From NCBI GenBank assembly GCA_029718625.1, contig JAINUF010000028.1, positions 122,501-186,500 of the forward strand: a stretch of 64,000 bases of DNA. The letters are read 5' to 3'. Position numbers and translations under genes: made by a program. Within the stretch, counting starts at the first letter, position 1. Each line of letters begins with the position of its first letter. Positions 15,164-28,234 of the stretch are shown piece after piece. The DNA comes from Synaphobranchus kaupii (lineage: Eukaryota > Chordata > Actinopteri > Anguilliformes > Synaphobranchidae). The notes under the pieces are model-generated. The model worked only from the letters and a program-made list of their open reading frames with translations, had not been told where the DNA came from and did no database searches.

Positions 15164-16679
15164 CAGTTGTGTTCAAATAAATAGCAGTGTGTTAAAAAAA
15201 GTGAATAAAGTGCAAATATTTTTTAATAGCTTTTAGTTCCATATTTCAAATGTAGTGGAAACATTACACATTCAATTCCAAATCAAAGCATTAACAAATT
15301 TTATCAAGTCTGCGTTATTCTTTTACAGGAAGCAAAGAAAAGGAATATTAATCTGTTCAAAAAAATAGCAGTGTCGACATTTTTCTCTTCAAACTCAAAC
15401 ACTTACTGTATAAACTGAAGAGATTTTTCAAGATTTAACTTCACTTTAAATTGCTGAACTAATATTTAGTTGCATAACCATTGTTTTTGATAACTGCTGC
15501 GCATCTGCGTTGCATCGAGTTAACCAACTTCTGGCACCTAGAAACAGGTATTTCAGCCCAGGATGAACAAACTACATTCCACAGTTCCTGTGAATTTTTG
15601 GGTTTTGCTTCAGAAACTGCATTTTTAACGTCACCCCACAAGTTTTCAATGGGGTTGAGGTCGGGGGATTGAGCTGGCCACTCCATTACCTCAATCCTTT
15701 TTGTCTGGAACCAAGATGTTGCTCGCTTACTCGTGTGTTTGGGGTCGTTGTCTTGTTGAAACACCCATTTCAGGAGCATTTCCTTTTCGGCATACGGCAA
15801 CATAATCTCTTCAAGTATTTTGATGTTTTCAAACTGATCCATGATCACTGGTATACGATAAATAGGCCTAACACCGTAGTATGAAAAACATCCCCATACC
15901 ATGATTTCAGCGCCACCATGCTTCACTGTCTTCACAGTGTACTGTGGCTTGAATTCAGTACCCGGGGGTCATCTGACGTACTGTCGATGACCACTAGACA
16001 CGAAAAGAACAATTTTACTCATCAGTCCACAGAATGTTACGCCATTTCTCTTTGGGCCAATCGATGTGTTCCTTGGCAAATTTTAACCGATTCTGCACAT
16101 GCCGTTTTTTCAACAATGGTGCTTTACGGGGGCTTCTTGCTGATAGCTTCGATCAAACGTCTTCGGACTGTAACAGCACTTACAGGTAATTTTAGATCAT
16201 CTTTGATCTTTCTGGAGGTGATGATTGGCTGAATCTTTGCCATTCTGACTATTCTTCGATCCGTTTTAACAGTAGCTGCTCGTTTTCTTCCGCGTGTTTC
16301 GGGTTTTTGTTGCCATTTTAAAGCATTTGAGATCATTTTAGCTGAGTATCCTATAATTTGCTTCACTTCTTTATACGTTTTCCCCTCTCCAATCAACTTT
16401 TTAATCAAATTACGTTGTTCCTCCGAACAATGTTTGGAACGGCCCATTTTACTTAGCAATTCAGAAGGAAATATATTTTATAACAATGTGTGAAACATTT
16501 GCTTCCCTTTTTCCTTAATAAAGGACAATTAATGACCCCTGTTTTTTCACAGAATGAATGAATTCTCTAATTAAACTCCACACTGCTATTATTTTGCCAT
16601 GCAGAAATATCACTACTACTAATAACAGTGGTTCATCAGGTTACTGATGTTGTACTGCTATTTTTCTTTAACACAACTG
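15164..16679 (-). mobile_element. Near full-length Tc1-like transposon
   Basis: The element is flanked by TA (15162-15163 and 16680-16681) with inverted termini starting CAGTTGTGTT and internal AAATAGCAGTG motifs. Its length of about 1516 bp is typical of Tc1 elements with a single transposase gene, which lies on the minus strand. The gene is broken (see its own entry), so the copy is not autonomous. Confidence 0.92.
15459..16447 (-). pseudogene. Tc1-family DD34E transposase, frameshifted
   Basis: The reading starts at the ATG at 16447 (MGRSKHCSEEQRNLIKKL), giving a paired-like helix-turn-helix N-terminal region, and ends at a TAG at 15459-15461. All three catalytic-triad contexts are visible: the first Asp in ILWTDE (near 16020), the second Asp in QQDNDPKHTS, and Glu in NPIENLWGDVK. 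The frame is lost near 16125, about two bases are missing just after the first Asp context, and an in-frame TGA (probably from CGA) lies near 15970. The C-terminal 158 codons (15935-15459) remain open. The family is clear; the copy cannot produce active transposase as it stands. Confidence 0.92.
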
Positions 16680-16935
16680 TACACATTCATACTCACTCCA
16701 AGGAAAATTTTACATTCATCTAGCACATATGCACAGTAAATTTGAATGAGTATTTTTCATGCCCTAAGTCAGCATTGCACAAACTGTCTGTTGCGGAATC
16801 GTTTAAGCTACATCAACATTCTAATACAATTATGCCTATTTGAACCAAGTGCTAGTATTCATTACTGTCATTCTGCATTTGGTACAAATAAATAGAAAAC
16901 ACATTTTTACTGTTTACATTTGACTATATTTAATA

Positions 16936-18560
16936 CACTGCCTGGCCAAAAAAAAAAGTCGCACACACTAATATTTCATTGGACTGCCTTTAGCTTTGAT
17001 TACGGCGCGCATTCGTTGTGGCATTGTTTTGACAACCTTATGCAACATCACAACATTTATTTCCATGCAGAGTTGCATAAATTTTTGGCCGAGATCTTGT
17101 ATTGACGACGGGAGAGTCGAACCACATCCCAAAGACTTTCAATGGGGTTAAAGTCAGGACTTTGGTGGCCAATTCATGTGTGAAAATGATTCCTCATGCT
17201 CCCTGAACCTTTCACAATTTGAGCCCGATGAATCTTGGCATTGTCGTCCTGGAATATGCCCATTGTAGTGTTGTCACGATACCAAAATTTTGACTTCGAT
17301 ACCGATACCAGGTTTAGTATCATGATACTCGATACTGAAACGGTACTTGAAACTGAAACGATACTGATTCGATACTCGGTACCTCTACTGAAATGACCTT
17401 AACCCTATTTACTTTGGCCCTTCAGAGGCAATTTCCTCCTGGTTTCTACTAGTTTTATTTAAATGTCAATATCTAAAAAATTATTCCCTGCACATCCATG
17501 GTTTTAAGTTCGAACTGAAGAATAAGCTGTATCATTCAGAAATTTGCTACAGAATACATTTATTTCAGAATAGTCACATACAGTATATATATAATAACCA
17601 TAACATACGTTGCCTAATGTATTTAAATACGTTTAAAAAGAACGTACAAAAGCGCGTGTGTATTCACACAAGTAGCTACAGCAACGTATTTCAGCCCTAA
17701 GTGAGAGGGGTGGTCACTGCGGAAATGTCGACTGTACGGGACTTTGGCTAAATATAACAAGATAAACTCTTCAGGGTTCATCAGAAAACAGCTGTAGCTG
17801 AATATACTGGTAAGTACTTGGTTTCTTAAACATATTTATACGAGAGATTTTGGAGAAAAAAATGAGGTGTCTTCTAAACCGAAAGTGCATCAGGTAGGCT
17901 ACTGTATATAGTACAGTAAGCAAGGGGAAACGGCGAATACTCATTTGTACAACGTTTTAAAAGAATATTATTGTTTCTATACGTGACATGATAAAATACG
18001 ACGACAGTCTATCGGGGTTATTTTCAGTGATTATACCATCATTTTTCAAGTCAAACTATCGTTAAATCCTTACTTTGTGCTCACCTAAATTCTCCGTGGA
18101 AGTAAGGCGTTAGTTTAGTAGGTAACGTAAAGTAGCCTATAGCTCTGCCGGCCAAAAACAATATCGCGCGTGTGAAAGAATCAGACTCGTAGTATTGTTA
18201 GCTAACGTTCACCTTTCATCCTCTCAATCAGTAATGCAGACACATAACAGCAGAGCACACATTTGACCTAAAAGTACCGAACGTCGGAAAATTCTAATAC
18301 CGAACCGTTTTTTTTTTTTAAGTATCGAAAAAGTACCAAAGTTTCGGTGTACCGTGCAACACTAGCCCATTGATGGGATAACCTGGTCATTCAGTACATT
18401 CAGGTACTCAGCTGACTTCATTTTATTGCTGCATAACGTAACGTTGCTGAGCCAAGACCAATTGAAGCAATCCCAGATCATAACACTGCCTCCAGAGGCT
18501 TGTACAGTGGGCACTATGCATGACGGGTGCAACGGCGACTTTTTTTTTGGCCAGGCAGTG
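16936..18560. mobile_element. Tc1/mariner-like element split by a hAT insertion
   Basis: TA-flanked (16934-16935, 18561-18562) with inverted termini CACTGCCTGGCCAAAAAAAA. Without the nested hAT at 17266-18364 the element is only about 520 bp. The sequence next to the left end resembles the 3' part of a Tc1 transposase gene in antisense, including a stretch corresponding to the GACTTTCAATGGGGTTAAAG region found in such genes, but no coding frame survives. It is an internally deleted element later used as a target by a hAT transposon. Confidence 0.85.
17266..18364. mobile_element. Non-autonomous hAT element nested in a Tc1-like element
   Basis: Flanked by a perfect 8-bp target-site duplication GCCCATTG (17258-17265 and 18365-18372), the length made by hAT transposases. 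Termini are imperfect inverted repeats: TAGTGTTGTCACGATACC at the left, and the complement of GGTGTACCGTGCAACACTA at the right. The subterminal region is rich in GATAC/GTATC motifs in both orientations. No transposase frame is visible in its 1099 bp. Confidence 0.88.
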
Positions 18561-18763
18561 TATGATCATGTAAATTATCATATTACTACTTTATTTAATC
18601 TTGACCTTAGCGCGTCATTACTACACTCTGCACGCCACGAGATGGCGCCGATTCGCCAAACTCTGCCCTTGATGCTCTTCGCTTTTCACATAAAAAATAA
18701 ATAAATCTGTAGCTATAGACATATTGGCTGGGATCATCAGACAAACTACAGTCTTTCACTCCC

Positions 18764-18952
18764 ACACACATAACGATTACAGCTGCGGCTTTACAGTGCA
18801 ACTAGCCTGAACTGCCCTGGACTACCACACACACAACGATTACAGCTGCGACTTTACAGCGCAACTAGCCTGGACTACCACACACACAACGATTACATCT
18901 GTGACTTTTCAGCGCAACTAGTCTGAACTGCCCTGGCCTACCACACACATAA
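18764..18952. repeat. Three degenerate tandem copies of a 60-78 bp unit
   Basis: Three consecutive copies contain the shared segments CACACACAACGATTACA, TTTACAGCGCAACTAG and, in two of them, TGAACTGCCCTGG. Copies differ by deletion of a segment of roughly 15 bp and by point changes. No other role is visible. Confidence 0.75.
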
Positions 18953-20027
18953 CAACGCTAGTTCTTATGCCAAACATTTTTAAAAGTAAGCTTACTCCTG
19001 AACTTAATAAATTGGAAGTGATGTGTATTCAACCCTGTAGCCAGGGGTGTGGGTCACATGTGGTCCCCCACGTAATACAAGTCAAGTGCAAATATGGCAT
19101 AAACTTCTGTTAATTTCATTATGCTTTTTGTGATTGCCTGCTGTCCAATCTTTTAGCTTTTAGGTATTAAAAACATGGCTAATGTCAGCAATGACATGTT
19201 AATCAATGAAAATGACATTAGTTTACGAAAAGTATGGATTGATATCCTTGGGTCATCGCTGAAAAAGTTTGTGCACCCCTGCTTTAGACAGAATGCAGTG
19301 TGTGCACGTGAGCAAGAAAATACACTTCTGACAGAAAATGTAGTTTGTTGTCCTTTTTTACTTTACTGCAGTGGAGATTATGACTTATGACTGAGTGCTA
19401 GCTTGTTATTAGCCTTTATTGATTGCAGTTTTATGCTGGGGATACCTGTCATGTTAGCAAGCACACTCAAATGGCACTAAAAATAGAATTTTAACATTAC
19501 TTCTTCAGTTGAACATTCAAAGTGATTATGGCCACGGACAATTTCTGTCATACCCTTTATAAATGCCAGAAGTACTGGGTTGAATTATATCCTTAAAATT
19601 TAGGCTATATGTTTCTAAATCAACACCAATCTTGCTTGACTGCTGTTGATGATTCTAAAAGCCAGTTCAGAACAAAGATTCACTATGAGACAAGTTTCAA
19701 CTGGCGACTCTTTGCAAAAGAATTCCTCTGCAACATTCTAAAATGGTTTAGTCAGTCAGTATAGCTATCACATGAAAACTCCATGTTGTACAATACGTTA
19801 TTTTAATGTTTAATATTTTAATCACAATATTTACATTAATTTGCAGTTTCCCTGTCTAGTGCTACTTTTTTCCATTTTTATGAATAGAAACATTGCATAA
19901 CACCGCCCCCTGTGGTGCGGTATATATGATGATATATAATATAATATATAATATCTGATTGGCAAAGCTTTATATTTTTCTAGGCCTATTTTTTGCGGCC
20001 ACAGATGCAGGTAATTAAATCACTGTG
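18953..20027. other. Intergenic or intron 1 sequence, nothing recognised
   Basis: AT-rich sequence of about 1.1 kb with no coding homology, RNA gene or clear transposon ends. Around 19920-19960 there is a short TA-rich stretch. Confidence 0.5.
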
Positions 20028-20473
20028 CAAATAAGTATGGGTGTAAAGATAAATCGATGCATTTGTCACGATAGAACTGCATCTGTCACGATAGAACTGC
20101 ATCGGTGTGACATGGCTGAATCGTGATGAATCATTCATTTACATGGCAAACTTACTTTACTTAAACCTTTAATTTAATTTTAACACTAGAAGCGCCAGGC
20201 TTTTTTCAGGGTCGGGAACTGCCAAAAGTCAACGCTAAACAGCATCTGCATCCTTTTGTTCTCACCTCCATCCCACATAGTGCACAAAGCAATAATGGCC
20301 AAAGCCCAGCCCCCAATTAACCTTATGTAACCACAAATGCTATAGATCAACAATAAACAGCTTCTTAAAATCTTACTGGTAGCCTATTTACACTTCTAGC
20401 AGTTTGCAATAGATGATGTTCATATGCTATCTATTTTCAGAAAAAATGTTTCCAGTGTCACCCTGCCCCCCAA

Positions 20474-20519
20474 TATACTTGCGTACTATTGTCTGTATAA
20501 ACAATAGTACGCAAGTATA
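20474..20519. repeat. Perfect 19-bp stem, 8-nt loop hairpin
   Basis: Positions 20474-20492 are perfectly complementary to 20501-20519, with the 8-base loop CTGTATAA between them. It lies directly before the ATG of the Tc1 transposase fragment (20526). It may be a remnant of the Tc1 5' region or an inversion artefact. Its role is unknown. Confidence 0.9.
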
Positions 20520-20525
20520 AACACC

Positions 20526-21099
<574 letters not shown>

Positions 21100-21340
21100 A
21101 GCACAAACCTCTGCCAAGCCTAACAACATCCCACAAGGCTACCAAAAATGATCAAAACCATAAGCAGACATGGCCTAGTAGTTGTTCCTTGTGTTTAAAT
21201 TATTATTATTATTGTTATTTTAGCCAATTCCTGTCAGAAGTTCATCAGTTCTACCTTGACACGTGAAACCTTGTGCCCCAGGTGAAAGTGTGTATGGTGT
21301 TCCGTGAATCAGTTCTGAAGTAATGCACCTATTTGTCATA

Positions 21341-21563
21341 TTGTACATTACATTACATTACAGGCATTTAGCAGACGCTCTTATCCAGAGCGACTTACAC
21401 AACTTCTTATTACATTTATCCATTCATACAGCTGGATATATACTGAAGCAATTCAGGTTAAGTACCTTGCTCAAGGGTACAACGGCAGTGTCCTACCTGG
21501 GAATCGAACCTGCTACCTTTCAGTTACAAGTCCAGTTCCTTAACCATTATACTACACTGCCGC
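21341..21563 (-). mobile_element. tRNA-derived SINE
   Basis: Read on the minus strand, the head at about 21563-21485 is tRNA-like, with an A-box-like TAGTATAATGGTTAAGG and a B-box GGTTCGATTCC, as needed for RNA polymerase III. The body ends in AGTCGCTCTGGATAAGAGCG and TCTGCTAAATGCC, a tail common to many teleost SINEs and related to LINE 3' ends. A short TGTAA-type tandem tail at 21341-21361 closes it. Tail homology to a LINE partner is from memory of such families; the Pol III boxes are visible directly. Confidence 0.85.
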
Positions 21564-21581
21564 CTATACTACATATGCCAC

Positions 21582-21770
21582 GCACACTGTCACGCCCCAT
21601 TTTGTCCAATTGGCATGAAAAGTTAATCGGTTCTTTCTCGGCCCATGACCAACCTTCCTACCAAATTTGGTGCAAATCCGTGCATAACTTTTTTTACATA
21701 TCTTGCTAAAAGACGGACACACAAACACACAGGTGAAAACATTAGCTCCTTGGCGGAGGTAATTATTCAC
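21582..21770. repeat. Dispersed repeat fragment
   Basis: The segment with CTACCAAATTTGGTGCAAAT and ending CTCCTTGGCGGAGGTAAT resembles an interspersed repeat frequent in fish genomes. Its end is similar in style to TTGGCGGAGGCATACAACCG at 62499 onward. The class is not known to me. Confidence 0.5.
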
Positions 21771-22030
21771 ATGGAAATTGCGGTTTTAAAAATGAAGCAA
21801 TATATTTTATACTTTGAAATTCATATTGTTTGTTATTTGAATGTCTGTGTCTGTGGGATGGGGAGGATCTGTCAAATCTAACGGTCACGTTAGTCACACG
21901 GTCACATCGCAGCTAATTGTATTGCATTGCATCGTATCATAAAATGTATAAATGAAGAGAAATCGCATTACGCCGCATGGTTGTTCAGAGTATCGTCATC
22001 AATTCAAAGGGTTACACCCCTACAAATAAG

Positions 22031-23395
22031 CCACTTTGATTGGTTTAGATGTATTGTGCGACTTCTACTGCGGTAAGGCTACATTTGTGATTGATACTGG
22101 CAACAGAGCTGTGCTGCGTCTATCTTAGTGGAAATCACTCAGCAGCCCCCCCGCCCCAGGAACGAGCAAGTACTTGAGCGCTCTGTCTAAATTCCCTCGG
22201 GTACTTGAGCACTGAAAATCATCCAAATTCCCATCCCTAGCGCATTGTCCTTATGTTTCCTTATCAGTGTGTCTTTTGTGCATTAATAAATTAGCCAGTG
22301 AAGTACGGAGGCCAATCAGAGGAGATGAGATTGAATGTGGGGTGTAATTTGTTGACCCTTGCCCTCACTCGCTTGACGTGGGCCTGTTTCCGAACTCCTT
22401 GGTTGAGGTCAGCTTTCCAAAAGAGGAGAAAGGAACTGATCGTGTGATGCTTTCATTGTCGTGTGTGCAGCACGGTTTAGTAGTACAGCTCATGGATTTC
22501 AGTGTAAAATCTCTCGTCTCTCTAGTGTATGATACGGTACCTTTCCATTTGGAAATTAATTTTGCAATAGTACATCAGCACAGCGCACGACGGCAACAAA
22601 ATTATACAGTCATTAAAAGAATGTTCAAAGTTGAACTGAACTGGTAATCATTCATTTTGGGACAGAAAATATCCTCATTTTACTTGGTTGAAGACCAGGT
22701 GCCCTGATTTTAATTCATGTAGCCGGTTTACTGGTGGGCTTTTGAATTCAGCTTTCCTTCCCTTTAACTTTTTGAGTGCCTGGATCTACTCTTCGTGTTA
22801 AAGTTATTATTTCTCTGTAGTATTGGGAAAGGTGGCAATGCAAAGGGTCTTGTAAGCTTACAAAACTGAGAGAAACTTATACGCCTTTTTTATAGATGTA
22901 CAATGAGAGTGGAAACGAATTCACTTGTTGAAGTAAGCGGTGTTTTTTTTGGTTTCACGCAGTACCAATCTCTTTTTGGCTGCACTCGTTGACACTTCAG
23001 TCTGTTGCACCATGTGAAACTAAAAGCTAGCCCAATCCAGTCTGTTCCTTTCAGCTGACCCTTCATTCCATGTTAAAATGTTTTAGAAAATGGATCAAAT
23101 TTGCTGCCAAGATGTCCAAAAATGTTTATTTCATGTTGTCCATTTTGATGTAAATGCAGCGGGCGGAGGAATGTTGTTTAAATGTTATCTTATTTCGCTT
23201 TTCCATCTACTTATCGTCTTATTTACAGTCATGCTACAAAGGGGAAATCGGTAGATACGGCTGAAATGTATCAGTGGGTTGGCAGTGCATGTTCTAATTG
23301 GAGGAAGTCGAACTTCGTGACCACATTTGGATTTGTGTCATCGTCCCACAGTTATTCACGGGTGCGTGAGTCAGTATGAAAGAAGTATGCCTGTG
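22031..23395. other. Intergenic or intron 1 sequence, mostly unrecognised
   Basis: No gene or RNA is supported. Near 22215-22245 the complement reads TAGGGATGGGAAT, a terminus type also seen at 63534, so a truncated hAT end may lie here. The rest is unremarkable AT-moderate sequence. Confidence 0.45.
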
Positions 23396-23522
23396 TGTGT
23401 GTGTGTGTGTGTGTGTGTGGGGGGGGGGGGTTGTTATAGGCCCTCAGGTAAGCCAGGTGGGGGGGGGGGGCAGGTGGGGGGAGGGGGCGGGCAGGTGGGG
23501 GTAGGGGAGGGGGGGGGTGTAT
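23393..23522. repeat. GT microsatellite followed by a G-rich tract
   Basis: A (GT)n run at 23393-23418 is followed by G runs of 5 to 13 bases up to 23517, including GGTGGGG, GGAGGGGG and GGGGTAGGGG. With more than six G runs of at least three it meets the sequence pattern for G-quadruplex formation on the + strand. Confidence 0.9.
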
Positions 23523-23975
23523 TCACACTGCTTCTCACAGTTGAGAATGTGAGAGAAACAAAAAAGGGGAAAAAAACGGTGCTCCTGAGCTAATGTTCCA
23601 TAAGGTGAAGGACCACACAAAGCATTTCTTTCAGACGGGATGGAAAGAGAGGGGGAGTGAACATGCTACTGGAGCTTATTTAATTCTGCACCTCTCTTTT
23701 GCTGATGGAGGGAATGGGGTCATTACAAAAATAAACACCATAAAAGCATCATTCTTAGAGACTGTAGCCTTTGGGGGTGAAACTGAAGCCGACGAGTGCC
23801 TGTAATATGGGTTTAATCAGCTTGGGGCTAGAGATTACAACATGTTGTTCTGTGAGGGGTCAAGCATATTGATGATATCGTATTATAATTCATCACAGTT
23901 ATAAAGAAGTTTCATGCTCATTCTCAAAAATGTTTGAGGCAAGCCTGCGCTTATTTTCAGTCTACGGTCAACGGG

Positions 23976-24195
23976 CTGGAGCTCTGCAGTCACTGCGCTG
24001 GAGCTCTGCAGTCACTGCGCTGGAGCTCTGCAGTCACTGCGCTGGAGCTCTGCAGTCACTGCGCTGGAGCTCTGCAGTCACTGCGCTGGAGCTCTGCAGT
24101 CACTGCGCTGGAGCTCTGCAGTCTCTGCGCTGGAGCTCTGCAGTCACTGCGCTGGAGCTCTGCAGTCTCTGCGCTGGAGCTCTGCAGTCTCTGAC
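23976..24195. repeat. 22-bp minisatellite, about 10 copies
   Basis: The unit is CTGGAGCTCTGCAGTCACTG plus CG, tandemly repeated with a CACTG/CTCTG variant. It includes the palindromes GAGCTC and CTGCAG. The open frames across it on the + strand are explained by the repeat. Confidence 0.95.
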
Positions 24196-25114
24196 AAAGA
24201 CCGATCAATGACCCTCAAGTCGATCAGAGGAGTGAAAATTGAGCAGTGATGTGGGAAATATTGTACCGGTTGAAACCCTCCCTCTTTTGGTGATGTCATG
24301 GCCAATTATCTGTAGCTTGGTGAGGCATTGCGAAGTAGGGTGCATGAGGCCTACAAACAAGGAATCTCATTTAATGCCAGAGAGAGAGGGGCCCTTTAAT
24401 TGGTAGCAGTTTTAATTGGGCCTCCTGGTGTGGGCCTATATGCCTTATTGAGACCACTGCGGTGAAGGTATGCGGTATGCACTGTATGGCAATGCTTTTG
24501 TCTGCAGTTTTCGGATTTGTAACCTTGGCAACCAACAAATAGCCCGAAGAGCGGTATTGTGGGAATTTGAGGCCCGGTGACCTCTCAGGGGGCAGATGCC
24601 TCCTCCTGGAGTGTCCCAGACCAGCCCCGGACTGTGGGCACACGGAGCCGAGCGGACGGTTGGAATCGGAGGGCTGAAAGAACTCTTGTTCTGCCAGAAT
24701 TCCAATGGCCGCATTTGAAAGAGAGATGAACGGAACTTCAGGCGCAGCGCTGCATTCCACCTTCAGAACTTATTCTCAGTGTTAAATTGACATTTGCAAA
24801 CGGGCTCATTTGGGATGGGCATTATTCTATCAGTCTGGGCCTTCATAGAATAGCTGAGTGCGTATCTAACAGCATTCCCCAGCATACCACTGAAAATGAT
24901 GGGAATAGGAGTACATCTCCCTGTTGAAAGCGTGGGAGTAGGAGGATAATGTCCATTTATTTGTGCAATGCCAATTGGGCCTGTTGAGAACTGGGAATAA
25001 GCAAGAACTCTAGCATTTTCATGCTGTCAGTTGTTTGTTTGTGTGTACACCTCCTCTCCGGCCCATGTGGCTACGTGTTGGGATTTGACCTTTGACCCCT
25101 CTCTCTCCGTTTAG
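24196..25114. other. Intron 1 sequence upstream of glypican exon 2
   Basis: No exon with glypican exon 1 features (signal peptide followed by a CSEVR-like segment) is visible here or elsewhere upstream in the window. Positions 24949-25033 are duplicated downstream at 27487-27569. The last bases, CTCTCTCTCCGTTTAG, form a good 3' splice site for exon 2. Confidence 0.6.
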
Positions 25115-25273
25115 GTGCCCACCTGAAGGTGTGTCCGCAGGGCTTCACCTGCTGCACGGTGGAGATGGAGGAGAAGCTGAGTCAGCAGAGCTGCTCTGAC
25201 CTGAAGGCCCCAGTCAACCAGCTGAGCAGCACCCTGCAGAGCACCTTCACCCAGAGGCACAGACACTTTGACC
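25115..25273 (+). CDS. gpc4: Glypican-4 exon 2 (first visible exon of the gene)
   Basis: The gene encodes a GPI-anchored cell-surface heparan-sulfate proteoglycan core protein that modulates Wnt, FGF and BMP-type signalling. Exon 2 encodes AHLKVCPQGFTCCTVEMEEK and continues to RHRHFD, the Cys-rich N-terminal part of the glypican core, very close to the vertebrate GPC4 segment. The acceptor is TCCGTTTAG and the donor ACC|GTGAGT, leaving one base of the next codon. Exons 2-9 together give 1544 coding bases, 513 complete codons plus stop. With a typical exon 1 of about 50 residues this matches the usual 555-565 residue length. The GPC4 over GPC6 choice rests on the HLK.CPQG segment, the VSQKVFQGCG and SSGEGSGSGC segments, and the neighbouring hs6st2-like exon. 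Exon 1 is outside the window, in the gap, or unrecognised. Confidence 0.88.
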
Positions 25274-27345
<2,072 letters not shown>

Positions 27346-27440
27346 TTATAACCTTGCCTTAAGGGTATGTATGCAGCCAGGATGCAGGGAAAATATATCC
27401 CACATTATTGAACTACTAGAACCATTCATTGGCGGAACAT

Positions 27441-27618
27441 TTGGTTTCCATTTTTTTGTTTCTACCCATTTTTACATTTCAAGAAAATGTCCATTTATTT
27501 GTGCAATGCCAATTGGGCCTGTTGAGAACTGGGAATAAGCAAGAACTCTAGCATTTTCATGCTGTCAGTTTGGTTTCCATTTTTTTGTTCCTACCCATTT
27601 TTACATTTCAAGAAAATG
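27441..27618. repeat. Duplicated segment pair: copy of the exon 2 upstream region between two direct repeats
   Basis: 27487-27567 is an essentially identical copy of 24949-25031, which lies upstream of exon 2. It is sandwiched between two direct copies of a segment with TTTGGTTTCCATTTTTTTGT and CTACCCATTTTTACATTTCA (27441-27488 and 27568-27618). Confidence 0.88.
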
Positions 27619-27687
27619 GAAAAAGTCTAAATCTTGGAAAGATTTAACCAAGGCCTACAGTTCTTAATGGTTTGCAACTGATTTTAG

Positions 27688-28011
27688 ATTGTCAGTGTTC
27701 TTGCTGACAGCTGGACTGGTCAGATTGTCAGTGTTCTTGCTGGCAGCTGGACTGGTCAGATTGTCAGTGTTCTTGCTGGCAGCTGGACTGGTCAGATTGT
27801 CAGTGTTCTTGCTGGCAGCTGGACTGGTCAGATTGTCAGTGTTCTTGCTGACAGCTGCACTGGTCAGATTGTCAGTGTTCTTGCTGGCAGCTGGACTGGT
27901 CAGATTGTCAGTGTTCTTGCTGGCAGCTGGACTGGTCAGATTGTCAGTGTTCTTGCTGGCAGCTGGACTGGTCAGATTGTCAGTGTTCTTGCTGGCAGCT
28001 GGACTGGTCAG
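27688..28011. repeat. 36-bp minisatellite, 9 copies
   Basis: The unit starts GATTGTCAGTGTTCTTGCTG and ends GGACTGGTCA. The period is a multiple of three, so a frame encoding a 12-residue LSVFLLAAGLVR repeat stays open on the + strand. There is no sign it is coding: it lies inside intron 2 and lacks splice context. Confidence 0.95.
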
Positions 28012-28138
28012 TGTGGCACTCTGAGAGGTCCGGGGGTGAGTGTTGGTGTCTCATTACAGTTTAAGGCCGTTACCACACATAATTGGGTGCCTTATTCTGT
28101 CATCATGATTGGATTCCACAACTCTCTTCTCTGCCCAT

Positions 28139-28222
28139 ACACGCACACACACAAACACACACACACACACACATGCACACACAAACACGCATGCACACAC
28201 ACACACACACACACAAACACAA
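28139..28222. repeat. CA-rich microsatellite
   Basis: Imperfect (CA)n with ACAAACAC and ATGCAC interruptions just before the 28-bp minisatellite. Confidence 0.9.
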
Positions 28223-28234
28223 GGCACTTCACTC

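Noticed and set aside
21480..21563. Functional tRNA gene
   Set aside because: It has A- and B-box-like motifs but no complete cloverleaf, and it is fused to a SINE body with a LINE-like tail.
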